Origin: Bin80 sp965209015
GTDB taxonomy: Bacteria > Bacteroidota > Rhodothermia > Rhodothermales > Bin80
DNA: 64,000 bases
Assembly: GCA_965209015.1 (NCBI GenBank)
Contig: OZ242367.1
Location: 806,001-870,000, forward strand
Direction of reading: 5' to 3'
Shown: positions 35,308-45,026 of the stretch, piece by piece
Layout: each line of letters opens with the position of its first letter
Numbering within the stretch: the first letter of the stretch is position 1
Program-made: the position numbers and the translations under genes
The notes under the pieces: generated by a model
Told to the model about the DNA's origin: nothing
The model's database searches: none
What the model saw: the letters and a program-made list of their open reading frames with translations, nothing else

Positions 35308-37254
35308 TCACACAAATTCTTCAGCTGGTGAATTCAACGGTGCTGTGGTTATGCTATCCCGCATCCCCATCTCATTGAGGAATCGCGAGGGCGCTTTAGT
35401 GTAACCATTATATTGTTGCGCTCGTGACAGAACGAGGCGTTCTTTCGTTTGAGTGATTGCAACAAAACAGGCACGACGCTCTTCCTCAAGTGCAGCTTTA
35501 CCATTTGTATTTTGAATGCTATGCCAGGAAGGCAGAACTTCCTCTGCCAGCCCCATGAGATAAACTGTATCAAACTCAAGTCCTTTTGCACCATGAATGG
35601 TTGCCAGAGATACTGCCCCCAATTTCGGAATTGGTTCTTTGGAACGAAGATCAAACCCTTGTAAAAATTGTCCAAGGGATCCAAAGGTAGGAGGTATGTC
35701 AACTTTACGGCACAATTCATCCCATGCACCTAGGTCCTCCTGTAAGTCTGGATCATCAGTTTCGTTGCGAAATTGTTTAATCAGTTTATTGATTGCCTCA
35801 CTCAGTTTCCAAGATCTATCCTTAAGTCCTGAGATAACTTTCACGCAATCCATCACATGTGGTGGCAAACTAGTTTTCAGTGCAGACTCCGTCCAAGAGG
35901 AAAGATACGAGATACCTGAAATATCCGATCTTGAAACTATATCCTGAAAGGAAAAAGATGTAAGAGAGATCTTTTCAAAGGTACTGACCAACGAAGCCAG
36001 GTTATGGAGATCAAGAGGTCGATCCAACTGTCGAAGACATGCAATCAACCATCTCATCAAAGGAGATATGAAGTCATCTCGCCGAATTAGCATTGCAGAA
36101 CGAACGCACATTTCTTCAAGACAGTCATGAATTGATTGAAGTAGGGATCGGCTTCTGGCAAGCACCACGGTCTGGGTTCGTTCGGCATCATCCATGTTGG
36201 AGATTTCATTTGCAATGCCAGACACTTCCTCTTGATCAGAGTCAAACACAAGATATTTAATTGGCTCAGTGGTTTTGATGAGTTCTCGATGAACAGGTGT
36301 TGAAGGATGTCTGTCTCTTGAACGTTGGGTGTTAAAAACTACGAGACGATTTGCAGCATCAACAATTTTCGGTGGGCAGCGAAAATTAGTAGGTAGTTGT
36401 ATAACTTCACACGCGAAATCTGAAACCAGCGTCGAAATTCGCTGAACATTAGCCCCGTTCCACTCATATATCGTCTGGTCATCATCGGCCACGGCAAATA
36501 TTTCTCTAAAACTGGTGGAAGCCATGCGCTGAAGGAGCTTGTACTGGGCATCGTTTGTATCTTGGAATTCGTCAATCAACCAATACTTATAGAGATTTTG
36601 ATAGTGCTGACAAAAGACAGGAAAATTGAATAGCTTATGTGCCTCAAAAATCAAAGAATGAAAATCAAGAGCATTAGCCCGACGCAACTCCCTTTCATAG
36701 AGACCATAAGCCTTGGTAATAAATTGGGGGTATTTATGGGTTAACCAACCTGATTGTTCAAGATATGATGTTGCTTCATTGGGGCTAATTAGCTGTGATT
36801 TTAGTCTGTCAATCAGGGGTAATAACTTATGTGGTTCAGAGTTAGACAAGTCAGAATCATTACGAATTGCATCATGCAGTAGTGCTTGGCGGTCCGTCAG
36901 CTGCGAATAAATCCTGAAGCTCGGCTTCAACCCTATATGCGCACCATGCTGTCGTAAGACCTGCGAGCAAAAACTGTGAAATGTAAATATCCTCACGCGA
37001 TCAGTGAGGTTTGGTACATAAGAACGCACGCGATCTTTCATTTCATCGGCCGCTTTGTTCGTAAACGTGAGTGCTAAGACGCGAAAACTCTCGTTCCGTG
37101 ACTCATCCAGCAAACGGGCTATCCTACAAGTCAGTACCCTGGTTTTGCCGGATCCTGGGCCAGCGAGTACAAGCAAGGCCCTTTTGCCCCATTTGACAGC
37201 TTTCCTCTGAATTGCCGTCAACTCATTTAGAGATGTAGTCAGATGATTGTTCAA
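35308..37254 (-). CDS. gajB: Gabija protein GajB-like UvrD/Rep helicase
   Basis: Superfamily 1A helicase of 648 residues and second component of the Gabija anti-phage system. Motifs: ELTAIQRKAV (Q motif), Walker A AGPGSGKTRVL (31-41), Ia ALTFTNKAADEM, Walker B YWLIDEFQDTND, III VADDDQTIYEWNGA, IV PTNFRCP, V ATIHGAKGLEFDTVYL, and VI FVAITQTKERL (family usual VALTRA-, here altered). In Gabija, GajB is thought to sense or process nucleotide/DNA and activate GajA. The start is 4 bases after the gajA stop. A lone class 2 OLD-UvrD pair is the same thing under another name. Confidence 0.88.
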   Translation of the reverse strand: MNNHLTTSLNELTAIQRKAVKWGKRALLVLAGPGSGKTRVLTCRIARLLDESRNESFRVLALTFTNKAADEMKDRVRSYVPNLTDRVRIFTFHSFCSQVLRQHGAHIGLKPSFRIYSQLTDRQALLHDAIRNDSDLSNSEPHKLLPLIDRLKSQLISPNEATSYLEQSGWLTHKYPQFITKAYGLYERELRRANALDFHSLIFEAHKLFNFPVFCQHYQNLYKYWLIDEFQDTNDAQYKLLQRMASTSFREIFAVADDDQTIYEWNGANVQRISTLVSDFACEVIQLPTNFRCPPKIVDAANRLVVFNTQRSRDRHPSTPVHRELIKTTEPIKYLVFDSDQEEVSGIANEISNMDDAERTQTVVLARSRSLLQSIHDCLEEMCVRSAMLIRRDDFISPLMRWLIACLRQLDRPLDLHNLASLVSTFEKISLTSFSFQDIVSRSDISGISYLSSWTESALKTSLPPHVMDCVKVISGLKDRSWKLSEAINKLIKQFRNETDDPDLQEDLGAWDELCRKVDIPPTFGSLGQFLQGFDLRSKEPIPKLGAVSLATIHGAKGLEFDTVYLMGLAEEVLPSWHSIQNTNGKAALEEERRACFVAITQTKERLVLSRAQQYNGYTKAPSRFLNEMGMRDSITTAPLNSPAEEFV

Positions 37255-37258
37255 TGGA

Positions 37259-39160
37259 TTATTGACACAGTTTAGCGATGGCTGTCTGGAATGCTGTCAG
37301 TTGATTTTCATTGATACTGCGATTAGTTCGCAGACGTTCAGCAAAGAGTGCCGCATAGGACTGTTTGTGGTTCTTCAATTTAGACAAGATTTTATCTGGG
37401 GACAAACTCTCTGGATTAGAAATTCCGAGTTGTTTCAATACATGACATAATTCCGAAGTGAATCCGTCATCAATGAGTTGAGCCTCTAAGTTCTTAGCCT
37501 CATGAGTTAGGCAGTGGATGTTAATTTGGTCTTCGGTGAATCCATGTTTCTTTATACTCTTGATATAATTTTTTCCAGCTTGATCCCCATCAAATACTGC
37601 CTGCCACGGGATATTCAGAGCTCGGGCAAGTATGGCAAAGGTGTCAGGGCTCCCATTGTTTTTAGCATCAATCACTGAGATACCATGCTTATCAAGATTT
37701 TGGTTTAATGCACATGCCAAGGCATGCACAATCAAAAAGTCGGATTGTCCTTCAACAATCAGCCAGCCTTCCGCAAAGAAAATTTCGCCCCGCATTCGCT
37801 GTGCGTAGGTTTTAATACGGTCAAGAATATCGTCTGAAACATATAGAGAAGAGCGTGTTCTGAGTTCAAAGATAGCCCTTTCTGCGCTGGAAAGGTCTTC
37901 ATGTTGATAACATTTGAGAATTTTACGATAAGTATCTTCATCAAGATTGCCGGTCACGGTCAGATTCCTTGAGGCGACAGAATAATTTAGTTTATCCGAT
38001 AATCTCTCGGAGAGATGCTGAAGGTCGTCACAATTTGGTACGATTGCCGAAAACTGTTTCTGCAAAAATCGAACTTCGGTACCCTGTGTGGAGAGTCGTA
38101 CCAATCTAAGATTCCGAACAGGTACATGTTGGACAAAGTATGGCGAATGTGTTGTAATGATTTTCTGACCTGACAACTTGTTCACATGTGTCCAAAGTGT
38201 GCGGGAAGCATGCGGGTGAAGGTGTGTCTCAGGTTCTTCCAAGAGAAGGATAGGCTCAAGACCATTCCCATAGACTTCATCCAAGAGACTCTCGACGAAT
38301 ACATTGAAAAGGAACAGAACCAAAAGACTTTGTATTCCCTCTCCGTGATATTGGATCGGTAGCCAGGGAGAATCAGATTCGTTGCGCAAAATTATCTGAA
38401 TTTTGGACAGAACTTCCGAAATATTTGAGGGCAACGGTTGCAGACCTATACTGCCGCCACCTTCCTGTTTTTGAACAGCAATTTGGGTTGCTTTTTTCAG
38501 AGTGTCAGTAATCTTTCGCAGTTGGGGATCAGATTGTAAGACTTTCTTATTGAGCCGATTGAGTTCTTCAAGGGTCTGAGATTCAATGTCTGGAGGAATC
38601 TTGACTGCCTTAAGGAGTCGCCTCCAAAACTGGGACGAGCGAGGGGAAAACTCATCTTTAACGGTTCTTAAAGCTCCTAAATAAAATAGGGGCAATTGCT
38701 TTCTAAAATTACTCAGATTACGGTTATTCGCTGTACCAGAACCTACAAGAGGTTCTCCTTGGGCGTCAAGGAAAGTTCTTGTAACCTCATACTGTTCAGT
38801 TTCCACGTTCCATTTATAATGAGTTCTGAGTGTAACAAACTGATGGTTAGAGTTAGGGTGAAGTTGCAGGATATCCCCGAGATTTTGTACCGAAGGTTCC
38901 TGAACAACAAAGGTTAATGTTATTACTGCACCATCAGATTTTTTTGGATTCCCTGCATCGTCGTTTCCGATACGGATGTCATGTTCGTTAAACTTTTTTC
39001 CTTTATGATTGCTAAGGTATGGAAGAGCTATTTGAATTGCATCAAGGATCGCAGTTTTACCAGCGTTATTTGGCCCAATAAAAACCGTTGAATCTCCAAG
39101 ATCAAGCGACAGATGACGAATTGATCTGAAATTTTCAATCTTTACTCTTTGGATTTTCAT
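37259..39160 (-). CDS. gajA: Gabija protein GajA-like OLD-family ATPase/TOPRIM nuclease
   Basis: ATP-regulated DNA endonuclease of 633 residues. N-terminal ABC-type ATPase: Walker A GPNNAGKT (29-36), signature-like YHGEGIQSLL (271-280), Walker B LLLEEPETHLHP (305-316), and TTHSPYF. C-terminal TOPRIM nuclease: LIVEGQSD with Glu470, and VFDGDQAG with Asp524/Asp526. In Gabija the enzyme nicks phage DNA when cellular nucleotides fall. All catalytic residues look intact. It heads the - strand operon that continues through gajB to the DUF5131 group. Confidence 0.9.
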   Translation of the reverse strand: MKIQRVKIENFRSIRHLSLDLGDSTVFIGPNNAGKTAILDAIQIALPYLSNHKGKKFNEHDIRIGNDDAGNPKKSDGAVITLTFVVQEPSVQNLGDILQLHPNSNHQFVTLRTHYKWNVETEQYEVTRTFLDAQGEPLVGSGTANNRNLSNFRKQLPLFYLGALRTVKDEFSPRSSQFWRRLLKAVKIPPDIESQTLEELNRLNKKVLQSDPQLRKITDTLKKATQIAVQKQEGGGSIGLQPLPSNISEVLSKIQIILRNESDSPWLPIQYHGEGIQSLLVLFLFNVFVESLLDEVYGNGLEPILLLEEPETHLHPHASRTLWTHVNKLSGQKIITTHSPYFVQHVPVRNLRLVRLSTQGTEVRFLQKQFSAIVPNCDDLQHLSERLSDKLNYSVASRNLTVTGNLDEDTYRKILKCYQHEDLSSAERAIFELRTRSSLYVSDDILDRIKTYAQRMRGEIFFAEGWLIVEGQSDFLIVHALACALNQNLDKHGISVIDAKNNGSPDTFAILARALNIPWQAVFDGDQAGKNYIKSIKKHGFTEDQINIHCLTHEAKNLEAQLIDDGFTSELCHVLKQLGISNPESLSPDKILSKLKNHKQSYAALFAERLRTNRSINENQLTAFQTAIAKLCQ

Positions 39161-39579
39161 TTAGAGAAATAAGGTCTCAGTTGATGAGTTTGATCAGTAT
39201 TGAAACTGAGCCTAACAGCATTTACATTATCCAGTAGTCTGATGGTTGTTTAAGGAGATGGGTGTGAATGGATTTCTACTTCATGTTCGTTGCTATAAGT
39301 CCTATGGCAAAGACGGTGTTCAACCATGTTATGATAAAGCGTGTTACAGGCTCTGTCGGGATATCACTGAAAGATCCCGAAATCTTGATAACTGCCTTGA
39401 CACACCACTCCCCTACGCTGGTAAGGTGCATTATCCAAACATTCCTGTGGTAGAGACAATGATCCTCATTCCACACAAATAGTGATAGAATCTCCGTTAA
39501 TCACATCAAGATCTGAATCATTGCATCACCTGAAAGTTGTACTGCCAGACGCTCGCAGTGGGTTTAATCATACGAGTTG
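39161..39579. other. intergenic region with a gene remnant
   Basis: About 420 bases between gajA and the esterase gene, including the probable gajA promoter near 39161-39250, the RNase III-like fragment below, and one copy of a ~34-base sequence shared with 10916-10949. Confidence 0.4.
39334..39417 (+). pseudogene. RNase III-like N-terminal fragment
   Basis: The frame starting at 39268 reads IKRVTGSVGISLKDPEILIT then ALTHHSPT, which matches the opening of RNase III (L-x-DP-x-LL-x2-ALTH-x-S). Nothing further of the enzyme follows: the catalytic NERLEFLGD box is absent and the frame ends at 39453. It is best read as a decayed fragment; chance similarity over ~15 residues cannot be excluded. 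Confidence 0.35.
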
Positions 39580-40251
39580 TTAGCTCGAGATATAGGTGTG
39601 CAGGAGGGGATATAAAACATCCCAAACATTCTCCGCCAACCTCTGTTGACCTAATGCAGTGGGATGAATCCCATCTGACTGATTCAAGGCACGGACTCCG
39701 GCCACTCCTTCCAGAAGAAATGGGATAAGTCCAGTATTCATCTCTTCCGCTACGGAGGGAAATACGTTTCTGAACTCTTCTTGGAAAGATGATCCCAGAT
39801 TGGGTGGAACCTCCATGCCTGCAATCAAAATCTTAACGTCTGGGTTGACCTGACGAGTCTGTGTAATCATATCAATCAGATTGGATCTGGTGAGAGATGG
39901 GGGCAGTCCACGTAAACCATCATTTGCTCCTAATGCTATCATGAGAATATCTGGTGGAGTCCGTAGTTGCCATGCCAAGCGGCTTAGGCCCCCAGAGGAA
40001 GTATCCCCACTCACTCCAGCATTAATCATCATGACGGGCCACCCGAGTGAATCCACACGAGCCTGCAACAGGGCAGGAAATGCTTCATTACTGGCGAGTC
40101 CATACCCAGCAGTGAGACTATTACCTAAAAAGAGAACACGAATTGGATCACTAGTTTGGCTTTGTGCTACAATCGGGCTCATAGAAAAGAGAACACATAC
40201 CCCCCCAATAGTGTATAGAGCGGCGCTGGTTTGAACAAGACGAATTAACAC
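39580..40251 (-). CDS. tesA: SGNH-hydrolase arylesterase/lysophospholipase (TesA-like)
   Basis: Secreted esterase of 223 residues with a signal peptide (LVQTSAALYTIGGVCVLFSMSPIVA). SGNH blocks: I FLGNSLTAGYGL (nucleophile Ser), II INAGVSGDTSSGGL, III LGANDGLRG, V DGIHPTALGQ (Asp/His). These match the TesA/arylesterase group. The divergent neighbours are a YbbA-type ATPase and YbbP-type permease, the same arrangement known as tesA / ybbA-ybbP in E. coli, so the orthology call is supported by context. Confidence 0.9.
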   Translation of the reverse strand: MLIRLVQTSAALYTIGGVCVLFSMSPIVAQSQTSDPIRVLFLGNSLTAGYGLASNEAFPALLQARVDSLGWPVMMINAGVSGDTSSGGLSRLAWQLRTPPDILMIALGANDGLRGLPPSLTRSNLIDMITQTRQVNPDVKILIAGMEVPPNLGSSFQEEFRNVFPSVAEEMNTGLIPFLLEGVAGVRALNQSDGIHPTALGQQRLAENVWDVLYPLLHTYISS

Positions 40252-40262
40252 GTGCTAATTGG

Positions 40263-40958
40263 ATGCTTGAAGTAAAACAGCTTACGAAAATTTACCAAAG
40301 TGGATCCCGTTCGCTGACCGTCCTGCAAGACATAACGTTTTCCATTGGAGAAAAGGATCTATGTGCTGTTGTGGGCCCCTCGGGAAGTGGAAAGACTACC
40401 CTGTTGGGGTTGTGTGCAGGACTTGACTCTCCAACTTCAGGTGTGGTAAAACTTGTAGGGAGCGATCTTGGATTATGCTCTGAGGGAGAGCGTGCAGAGA
40501 TTCGCCGTACGAATGTGGGGTTTGTATTTCAGACGTTCCGGCTAATTCCTACACTTACCGCTCTACAAAATGTAATGGTTCCTCTTGAACTCGGTGGTCA
40601 TGGGAGTGTCAGAAAGAGTGCATTGGAGCTTCTTGATGAGGTTGGACTGAAGGGACGTGAGCACCACTATCCTGTTCAAATGAGTGGAGGGGAACAGCAG
40701 CGCGTCGGCATCGCTCGAGCATTCATTAATCGTCCCTCCATTTTGTTTGCGGATGAGCCAACCGGAAATCTTGACACCGCCACGGGGGATCGAATCAAAG
40801 AACTGTTACTGGAACTAAACCGTACGGCCAATACCACTCTAATCATAGTGACTCATGACCTCAAATTCGCTCAGTCATGTCATCGAATCATAGAGCTACA
40901 GGCTGGGCAAATCGCTCGGGACTATCGTCTTGAAGATAAAATAATCCCTGTGGCATGA
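40263..40958 (+). CDS. ybbA: ABC transporter ATP-binding protein (YbbA/LolD type)
   Basis: Cytoplasmic ABC ATPase of 231 residues that drives the permease encoded directly downstream. Walker A VGPSGSGKTTLL, Q-loop FVFQTFRLIPTLTALQNVM, signature MSGGEQQRVGIARAF, Walker B ILFADEPTGNLD and H-loop VTHDL are all intact. The length and Q-loop resemble MacB/LolD-type exporters. It starts 11 bases from the tesA start in divergent orientation, and its stop overlaps the permease start by 4 bases. Confidence 0.93.
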   Translation: MLEVKQLTKIYQSGSRSLTVLQDITFSIGEKDLCAVVGPSGSGKTTLLGLCAGLDSPTSGVVKLVGSDLGLCSEGERAEIRRTNVGFVFQTFRLIPTLTALQNVMVPLELGGHGSVRKSALELLDEVGLKGREHHYPVQMSGGEQQRVGIARAFINRPSILFADEPTGNLDTATGDRIKELLLELNRTANTTLIIVTHDLKFAQSCHRIIELQAGQIARDYRLEDKIIPVA

Positions 40959-43474
40959 GCAATGTCTGGGTTTTGCGTATGGCATGGAGGGAAAGTCGCG
41001 GAAGTCGCAAACGATTACTGATTTTTCTTTTCTCAATGGTTGTGGGGGTAGCTCTTCTCGTGGCGCTGTCTTCTACCTCAGAGAGTCTTCAATCCAGTGT
41101 GGATGAGAAGGCCCGTGAACTATTGGGTGCTGATATGCGGTTTTCTAGTAATCAGCCCTTTGACGATTCTACACGATCTGCAATTGAATCGATCGGAATA
41201 GATCAAACAACCCGGATTTCAACCTTATCCGTGGCTTTCTTTCCAGAGCAGAACCGATCGCGCTTGGTCGGGGTCTATGCTGTCGAAGATGGATTTCCCA
41301 TCTATGGATCTCTAACATCTTACCCCCCCGAAGCAGCTCGCGAATTCAAAGAGAATGCAGGTGCTCTGGTTGATGAAGGTCTCATGCAAACCATGGGAGT
41401 AGAGGCAGGAGATACGATCCGAGTCGGAACCCGCGGCTATGCAATTAGTGGTGCACTTATCCGAGCGCCAAGTGAGACAGAGATCAGCATGTTCATGATG
41501 CCCTCAGTGTATCTTCCTATGGAAAAGCTAGATACCTTGCTGCTTGGATTTGGAGCGATGGCAAATTATGAGGTATATATAAAGCTTGGTCAAGATGAAA
41601 ATCCAGAAGCAATCCGTGACTCTCTGAATAATCAGTCGAATGTCTTTAAGGCGAACATTGATACAACTGAAGAACAGAAGAATAACTGGTCGGATGCGCT
41701 AGGGTTTTTTAACCAGTTCCTTGGCTTGGCTGGATTTGGGGCACTGGTTCTCGGTGGATTGGGAGTAGGTGGAGCAATCCGCGCCCATGTACGCAGATGT
41801 CTGGATAATATCGCAGTGTTGCAATGTTTAGGGGCAGGGAACAGGAAGGTTTTTTCAATTTACTTCTTTCAAGCTTTTTTCCTAGGTTGTATCGCAGGGG
41901 TGCTCGGATGCATTGGAGGTGTTCTATCCCAGTGGCTGATTCCCTATGCAATCGGAGCTTTCCTCCCATTTGATGTTCTCTTTCGTCTGTCTTGGTCAAG
42001 CTTAGCCTTGGGATTTGGGGTGGGATTATTCGTCACATTGATCTTTGCGATTCTACCTCTTTTGGATGTGCGAGGAGTCTCCCCTCTCCGCGCGCTTCGT
42101 TCCAGTATTGAGCCGTTGACGCCAGCACGCCTTCGCTTTCTTGCCTACATCATCATCGCCGTTGGTCTGATCCTGATTGCTGCGGTTCAATCTGAGAGTT
42201 GGCGTGCCAGTGCATACTACGCATTAGCAATTACGGTAGCGTTTGGCTCCCTACTTCTGATGGCAAAGTTCCTCATGTTTCTTGCCAAGCGTCTGAATAA
42301 AAAGATCCCATTTTACCCCATCCGCCAGGGAGTTGCAAATCTGCACCGCCCTGGAAATCAGACGGTACTGGTAATGTTGGCCCTTGGGTTAGGGACTTTT
42401 ATTGTGATGGTCCTGCTGATCAGTCAGAATACTGTGACTCAGCAGATTAATATTGTAAGTTCTGAGGGGCGACCTGACATGATACTTTTTGATATCCAGA
42501 GTCATCAATTGGATGGGGTAACAGAATTGATTGAGGCACAGAGCTGGCCAATCATTGATCGCTCTCCAATTGTCAATATGCGACTGCATGCGGTTGGTGA
42601 ACAGACCGTTGAGGAATTAGTCCAAGAATCAAGTCGTGATCTTACATGGCCTCTAACCCGTGAATATCGATCTACTTACAGGTCTCAACTCAGTGATGCC
42701 GAATCCCTCGCGGAAGGCACGTTCTTTGGCACCTATGATCCTGATTCAATACATGTCCCAATCTCGGTAGAGAATGATTTTGCCCGAATGGAACTAGAAT
42801 TAGATATGGGTGATACACTTGTGTTTAATGTACAAGGTGAATTGATTCCCACCAAGATTACCAGTTTTCGAACAGTAGACTGGGAGCAGATGCGGGCAAA
42901 TTTTTACGTTGTATTTCCAGACAATGTCCTGGAGGATGTTCCACAGACTCACATCATCACCAGCCGCCGAGAGGGGGACACGCCCCCAGACTCCTTGCAG
43001 TCCCTCGTTGTTGCTAACTACCCGAACGTTACCGTTCTTAGTCTTGAAGCCATCATTGAGATCGTTCGGGAAGTTATAGATCGCATTCGGTTTGCGATTC
43101 AGTTTATGGCTTATTTTTGTTTTATTGCAGGCATTTTGGTATTGATTGGCTCTTTACTGATTGGTCGGTTGCAACGCTACGAAGAAAGTGGATTACTCAA
43201 GACATTAGGGGCCAGTAAGAAACAACTTCTTATGATTGCTTTGGCAGAATATTTTGTATTAGGATTTTTAGCATGTGCAACGGGCTTAACCTTGTCCTTG
43301 GCAGCTGGCTGGGTTCTATCTTTAACTGTATTTGAAGCACCCTTAGCAGTAACAGGTTGGTCGATTCTAAGTGTAACGGTATCCGTGATAGGTCTCACGG
43401 TAATCATAGGGTTTTTGAGTAACCGTAGTATTTACGGTCAATCTGTCCTTGCTGTTTTACGGGCACCGGGCTAA
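40955..43474 (+). CDS. ybbP: FtsX-like ABC transporter permease (YbbP type)
   Basis: Inner-membrane permease of 839 residues. One N-terminal membrane segment (LLIFLFSMVVGVALLVAL) is followed by a periplasmic MacB-like domain, a four-helix FtsX block around 250-450, a second periplasmic part and a final FtsX block (FAIQFMAYFCFIAGILVLIG to the C-terminus). YGLxGASKKQ-like coupling sequence appears as LLKTLGASKKQLLM. The double-FtsX layout fits YbbP. With the adjacent esterase it may act in lipid or lipoprotein handling, an inference from conserved neighbourhood. Confidence 0.9.
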   Translation: MSNVWVLRMAWRESRGSRKRLLIFLFSMVVGVALLVALSSTSESLQSSVDEKARELLGADMRFSSNQPFDDSTRSAIESIGIDQTTRISTLSVAFFPEQNRSRLVGVYAVEDGFPIYGSLTSYPPEAAREFKENAGALVDEGLMQTMGVEAGDTIRVGTRGYAISGALIRAPSETEISMFMMPSVYLPMEKLDTLLLGFGAMANYEVYIKLGQDENPEAIRDSLNNQSNVFKANIDTTEEQKNNWSDALGFFNQFLGLAGFGALVLGGLGVGGAIRAHVRRCLDNIAVLQCLGAGNRKVFSIYFFQAFFLGCIAGVLGCIGGVLSQWLIPYAIGAFLPFDVLFRLSWSSLALGFGVGLFVTLIFAILPLLDVRGVSPLRALRSSIEPLTPARLRFLAYIIIAVGLILIAAVQSESWRASAYYALAITVAFGSLLLMAKFLMFLAKRLNKKIPFYPIRQGVANLHRPGNQTVLVMLALGLGTFIVMVLLISQNTVTQQINIVSSEGRPDMILFDIQSHQLDGVTELIEAQSWPIIDRSPIVNMRLHAVGEQTVEELVQESSRDLTWPLTREYRSTYRSQLSDAESLAEGTFFGTYDPDSIHVPISVENDFARMELELDMGDTLVFNVQGELIPTKITSFRTVDWEQMRANFYVVFPDNVLEDVPQTHIITSRREGDTPPDSLQSLVVANYPNVTVLSLEAIIEIVREVIDRIRFAIQFMAYFCFIAGILVLIGSLLIGRLQRYEESGLLKTLGASKKQLLMIALAEYFVLGFLACATGLTLSLAAGWVLSLTVFEAPLAVTGWSILSVTVSVIGLTVIIGFLSNRSIYGQSVLAVLRAPG

Positions 43475-43485
43475 TAACATCTAGA

Positions 43486-44172
43486 ATGGAAACTCAGATT
43501 ATTGATCGGATCCGTCGTGTTCAGGGAAAAATCTCGGATGCTTGTCTGCGTGTGCATCGCAAGGAAGATGAAATCACCCTGATTGCGGTGACAAAAACAT
43601 GGCCCCCAGAAGTGGTTCGTGTAGCATCGCAAGCTGGCTTGACCGACCTTGGAGAAAATAAAGTCCAAGAGTTAGTTGCGAAGGCGCCGCTTTTCCCTGC
43701 AATCAATTGGCATATGATTGGACATCTGCAGCGGAATAAGGCACGGCAAGTCGTTACCTATGCAAAGGAATTTCACGCATTGGACAGCATTCGATTAGCT
43801 CGGGCACTAAACCGTCATGCCAAAGAAGCAGGTCGAAAGTTACCATGCTATATTCAAGTGAATATTTCAGGTGAAGAGTCGAAGTTTGGGTTGTCACCCG
43901 AAAATATAGGTGATTTTCTGGATCAACTGGGCGAGCATGAATCGATCCAACTTGCTGGACTCATGACACTGGCTTCACCCGATATTCGCAAGGTGCGTGA
44001 GGAATTTCGATTACTTCAAAGTATACGGTCTAAGTATGCACATCTAATAGGCCCTGGGTTATCCATGGGTATGAGTGGAGATTATGAGGTGGCAATAGAG
44101 GAAGGGGCGACACACATACGCGTTGGCTCCGCTTTATTCGGAGCACGGGGCAGTGAGTTAACAAAAACATGA
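43486..44172 (+). CDS. yggS: PLP homeostasis protein (YggS/YBL036C)
   Basis: Single-domain PLP-binding protein of 228 residues controlling free pyridoxal phosphate. The PLP Lys is in LIAVTKTWPPEVV. The family blocks LGENKVQEL, NWHMIGHLQRNKARQV, VNISGEESKFGL and GMSGDYEVAIEEGATHIRVG are all present. The last four bases overlap the start of the purine nucleoside phosphorylase gene (ATGA). Confidence 0.95.
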   Translation: METQIIDRIRRVQGKISDACLRVHRKEDEITLIAVTKTWPPEVVRVASQAGLTDLGENKVQELVAKAPLFPAINWHMIGHLQRNKARQVVTYAKEFHALDSIRLARALNRHAKEAGRKLPCYIQVNISGEESKFGLSPENIGDFLDQLGEHESIQLAGLMTLASPDIRKVREEFRLLQSIRSKYAHLIGPGLSMGMSGDYEVAIEEGATHIRVGSALFGARGSELTKT

Positions 44173-45023
44173 TGGAAGAAAAGATACCAGATTCCGAGAC
44201 ACAGCTTGCGTGCGTACAAGAAGCTGTGGATACAATTCGTGAGATAACGGGAGGGGGTCCGCAGGTTGGAATGATCTTAGGGACTGGCCTGGGGCAACTC
44301 GCCCAGAAAATTGAAATTCGGCATCGAATCCCTTACGAGACAATCCCTCATTTCCCTGTATCAACAGTTCAATCCCATGGAGGAGAGCTACTTTTGGGGA
44401 TGTTGGAGGATGTCCCGGTGGTCTGTATGAAGGGACGAGTACATGTCTATGAAGGATACAGTGCCCGTAAAGTGACGTTTCCTGTCCGTGTCATGGCCAG
44501 TTTGGGGATAGAGAGCCTATTGATTTCTGCCGCATGCGGTTGTATGAACCCGAATTATTGTCGTGGGGAGCTGATGTTACTTTCTGATCACATTAACCTG
44601 CAGGGGGTTAATCCATTGGTAGGCCCGAATGTTGATGCTTGGGGGCCACGATTTCCAGATATGAGTGAGCCCTACGATGTTGAACTTCGAAAGTATGCAA
44701 AACAGGTCGCCGCTTCAAACTCTATTAAGCTACACGAAGGAGTCTATATATCTGTATTGGGCCCGAACTTGGAAACCAAGGCGGAGTATCGATTTTTGCG
44801 TACGATTGGAGCAGATGTCGTAGGCATGTCTACCACTCCTGAGGTTATCGTTGCCAGACATATGGATTTACGTGTGATGGCGATTGGGGTTATCACAGAT
44901 GAATGCTTTCCAGAAACTATTCAGCCGGTTACGCTTGAGGAAGTAGTGGAAGCAGCGGGGATCGCTGAACCCAAGTTGACGGCTATCATGTCTGGAGTGG
45001 TCAAGAAGCTGGGTGCCACATGA
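44169..45023 (+). CDS. purine nucleoside phosphorylase (trimeric type)
   Basis: Cleaves purine nucleosides with phosphate for salvage. 284 residues. Phosphate/base-binding blocks: MILGTGLGQLAQKI, HFPVSTVQSHGGELLLG, MKGRVHVYEGY with the active-site His, ISAACGCMN, and GVYISVLGPNLETKAEYRFL (conserved GPNxET, with S-V-L in place of the more usual acidic stretch). VITDECFPE occupies the base-recognition loop, as in other Bacteroidota-like PNP-I enzymes. It lies between yggS and ileS with minimal gaps. Confidence 0.93.
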   Translation: MMEEKIPDSETQLACVQEAVDTIREITGGGPQVGMILGTGLGQLAQKIEIRHRIPYETIPHFPVSTVQSHGGELLLGMLEDVPVVCMKGRVHVYEGYSARKVTFPVRVMASLGIESLLISAACGCMNPNYCRGELMLLSDHINLQGVNPLVGPNVDAWGPRFPDMSEPYDVELRKYAKQVAASNSIKLHEGVYISVLGPNLETKAEYRFLRTIGADVVGMSTTPEVIVARHMDLRVMAIGVITDECFPETIQPVTLEEVVEAAGIAEPKLTAIMSGVVKKLGAT

Positions 45024-45026
45024 TTC

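Noticed and set aside
39246..39482. 78-codon + strand frame near gajA
   Set aside because: No family match; another frame of the same region contains the RNase III-like segment.
31412..39579. Integrative element with attachment sites
   Set aside because: No integrase, transposase, flanking direct repeat or tRNA target was found at either border, so only an accessory island is claimed.
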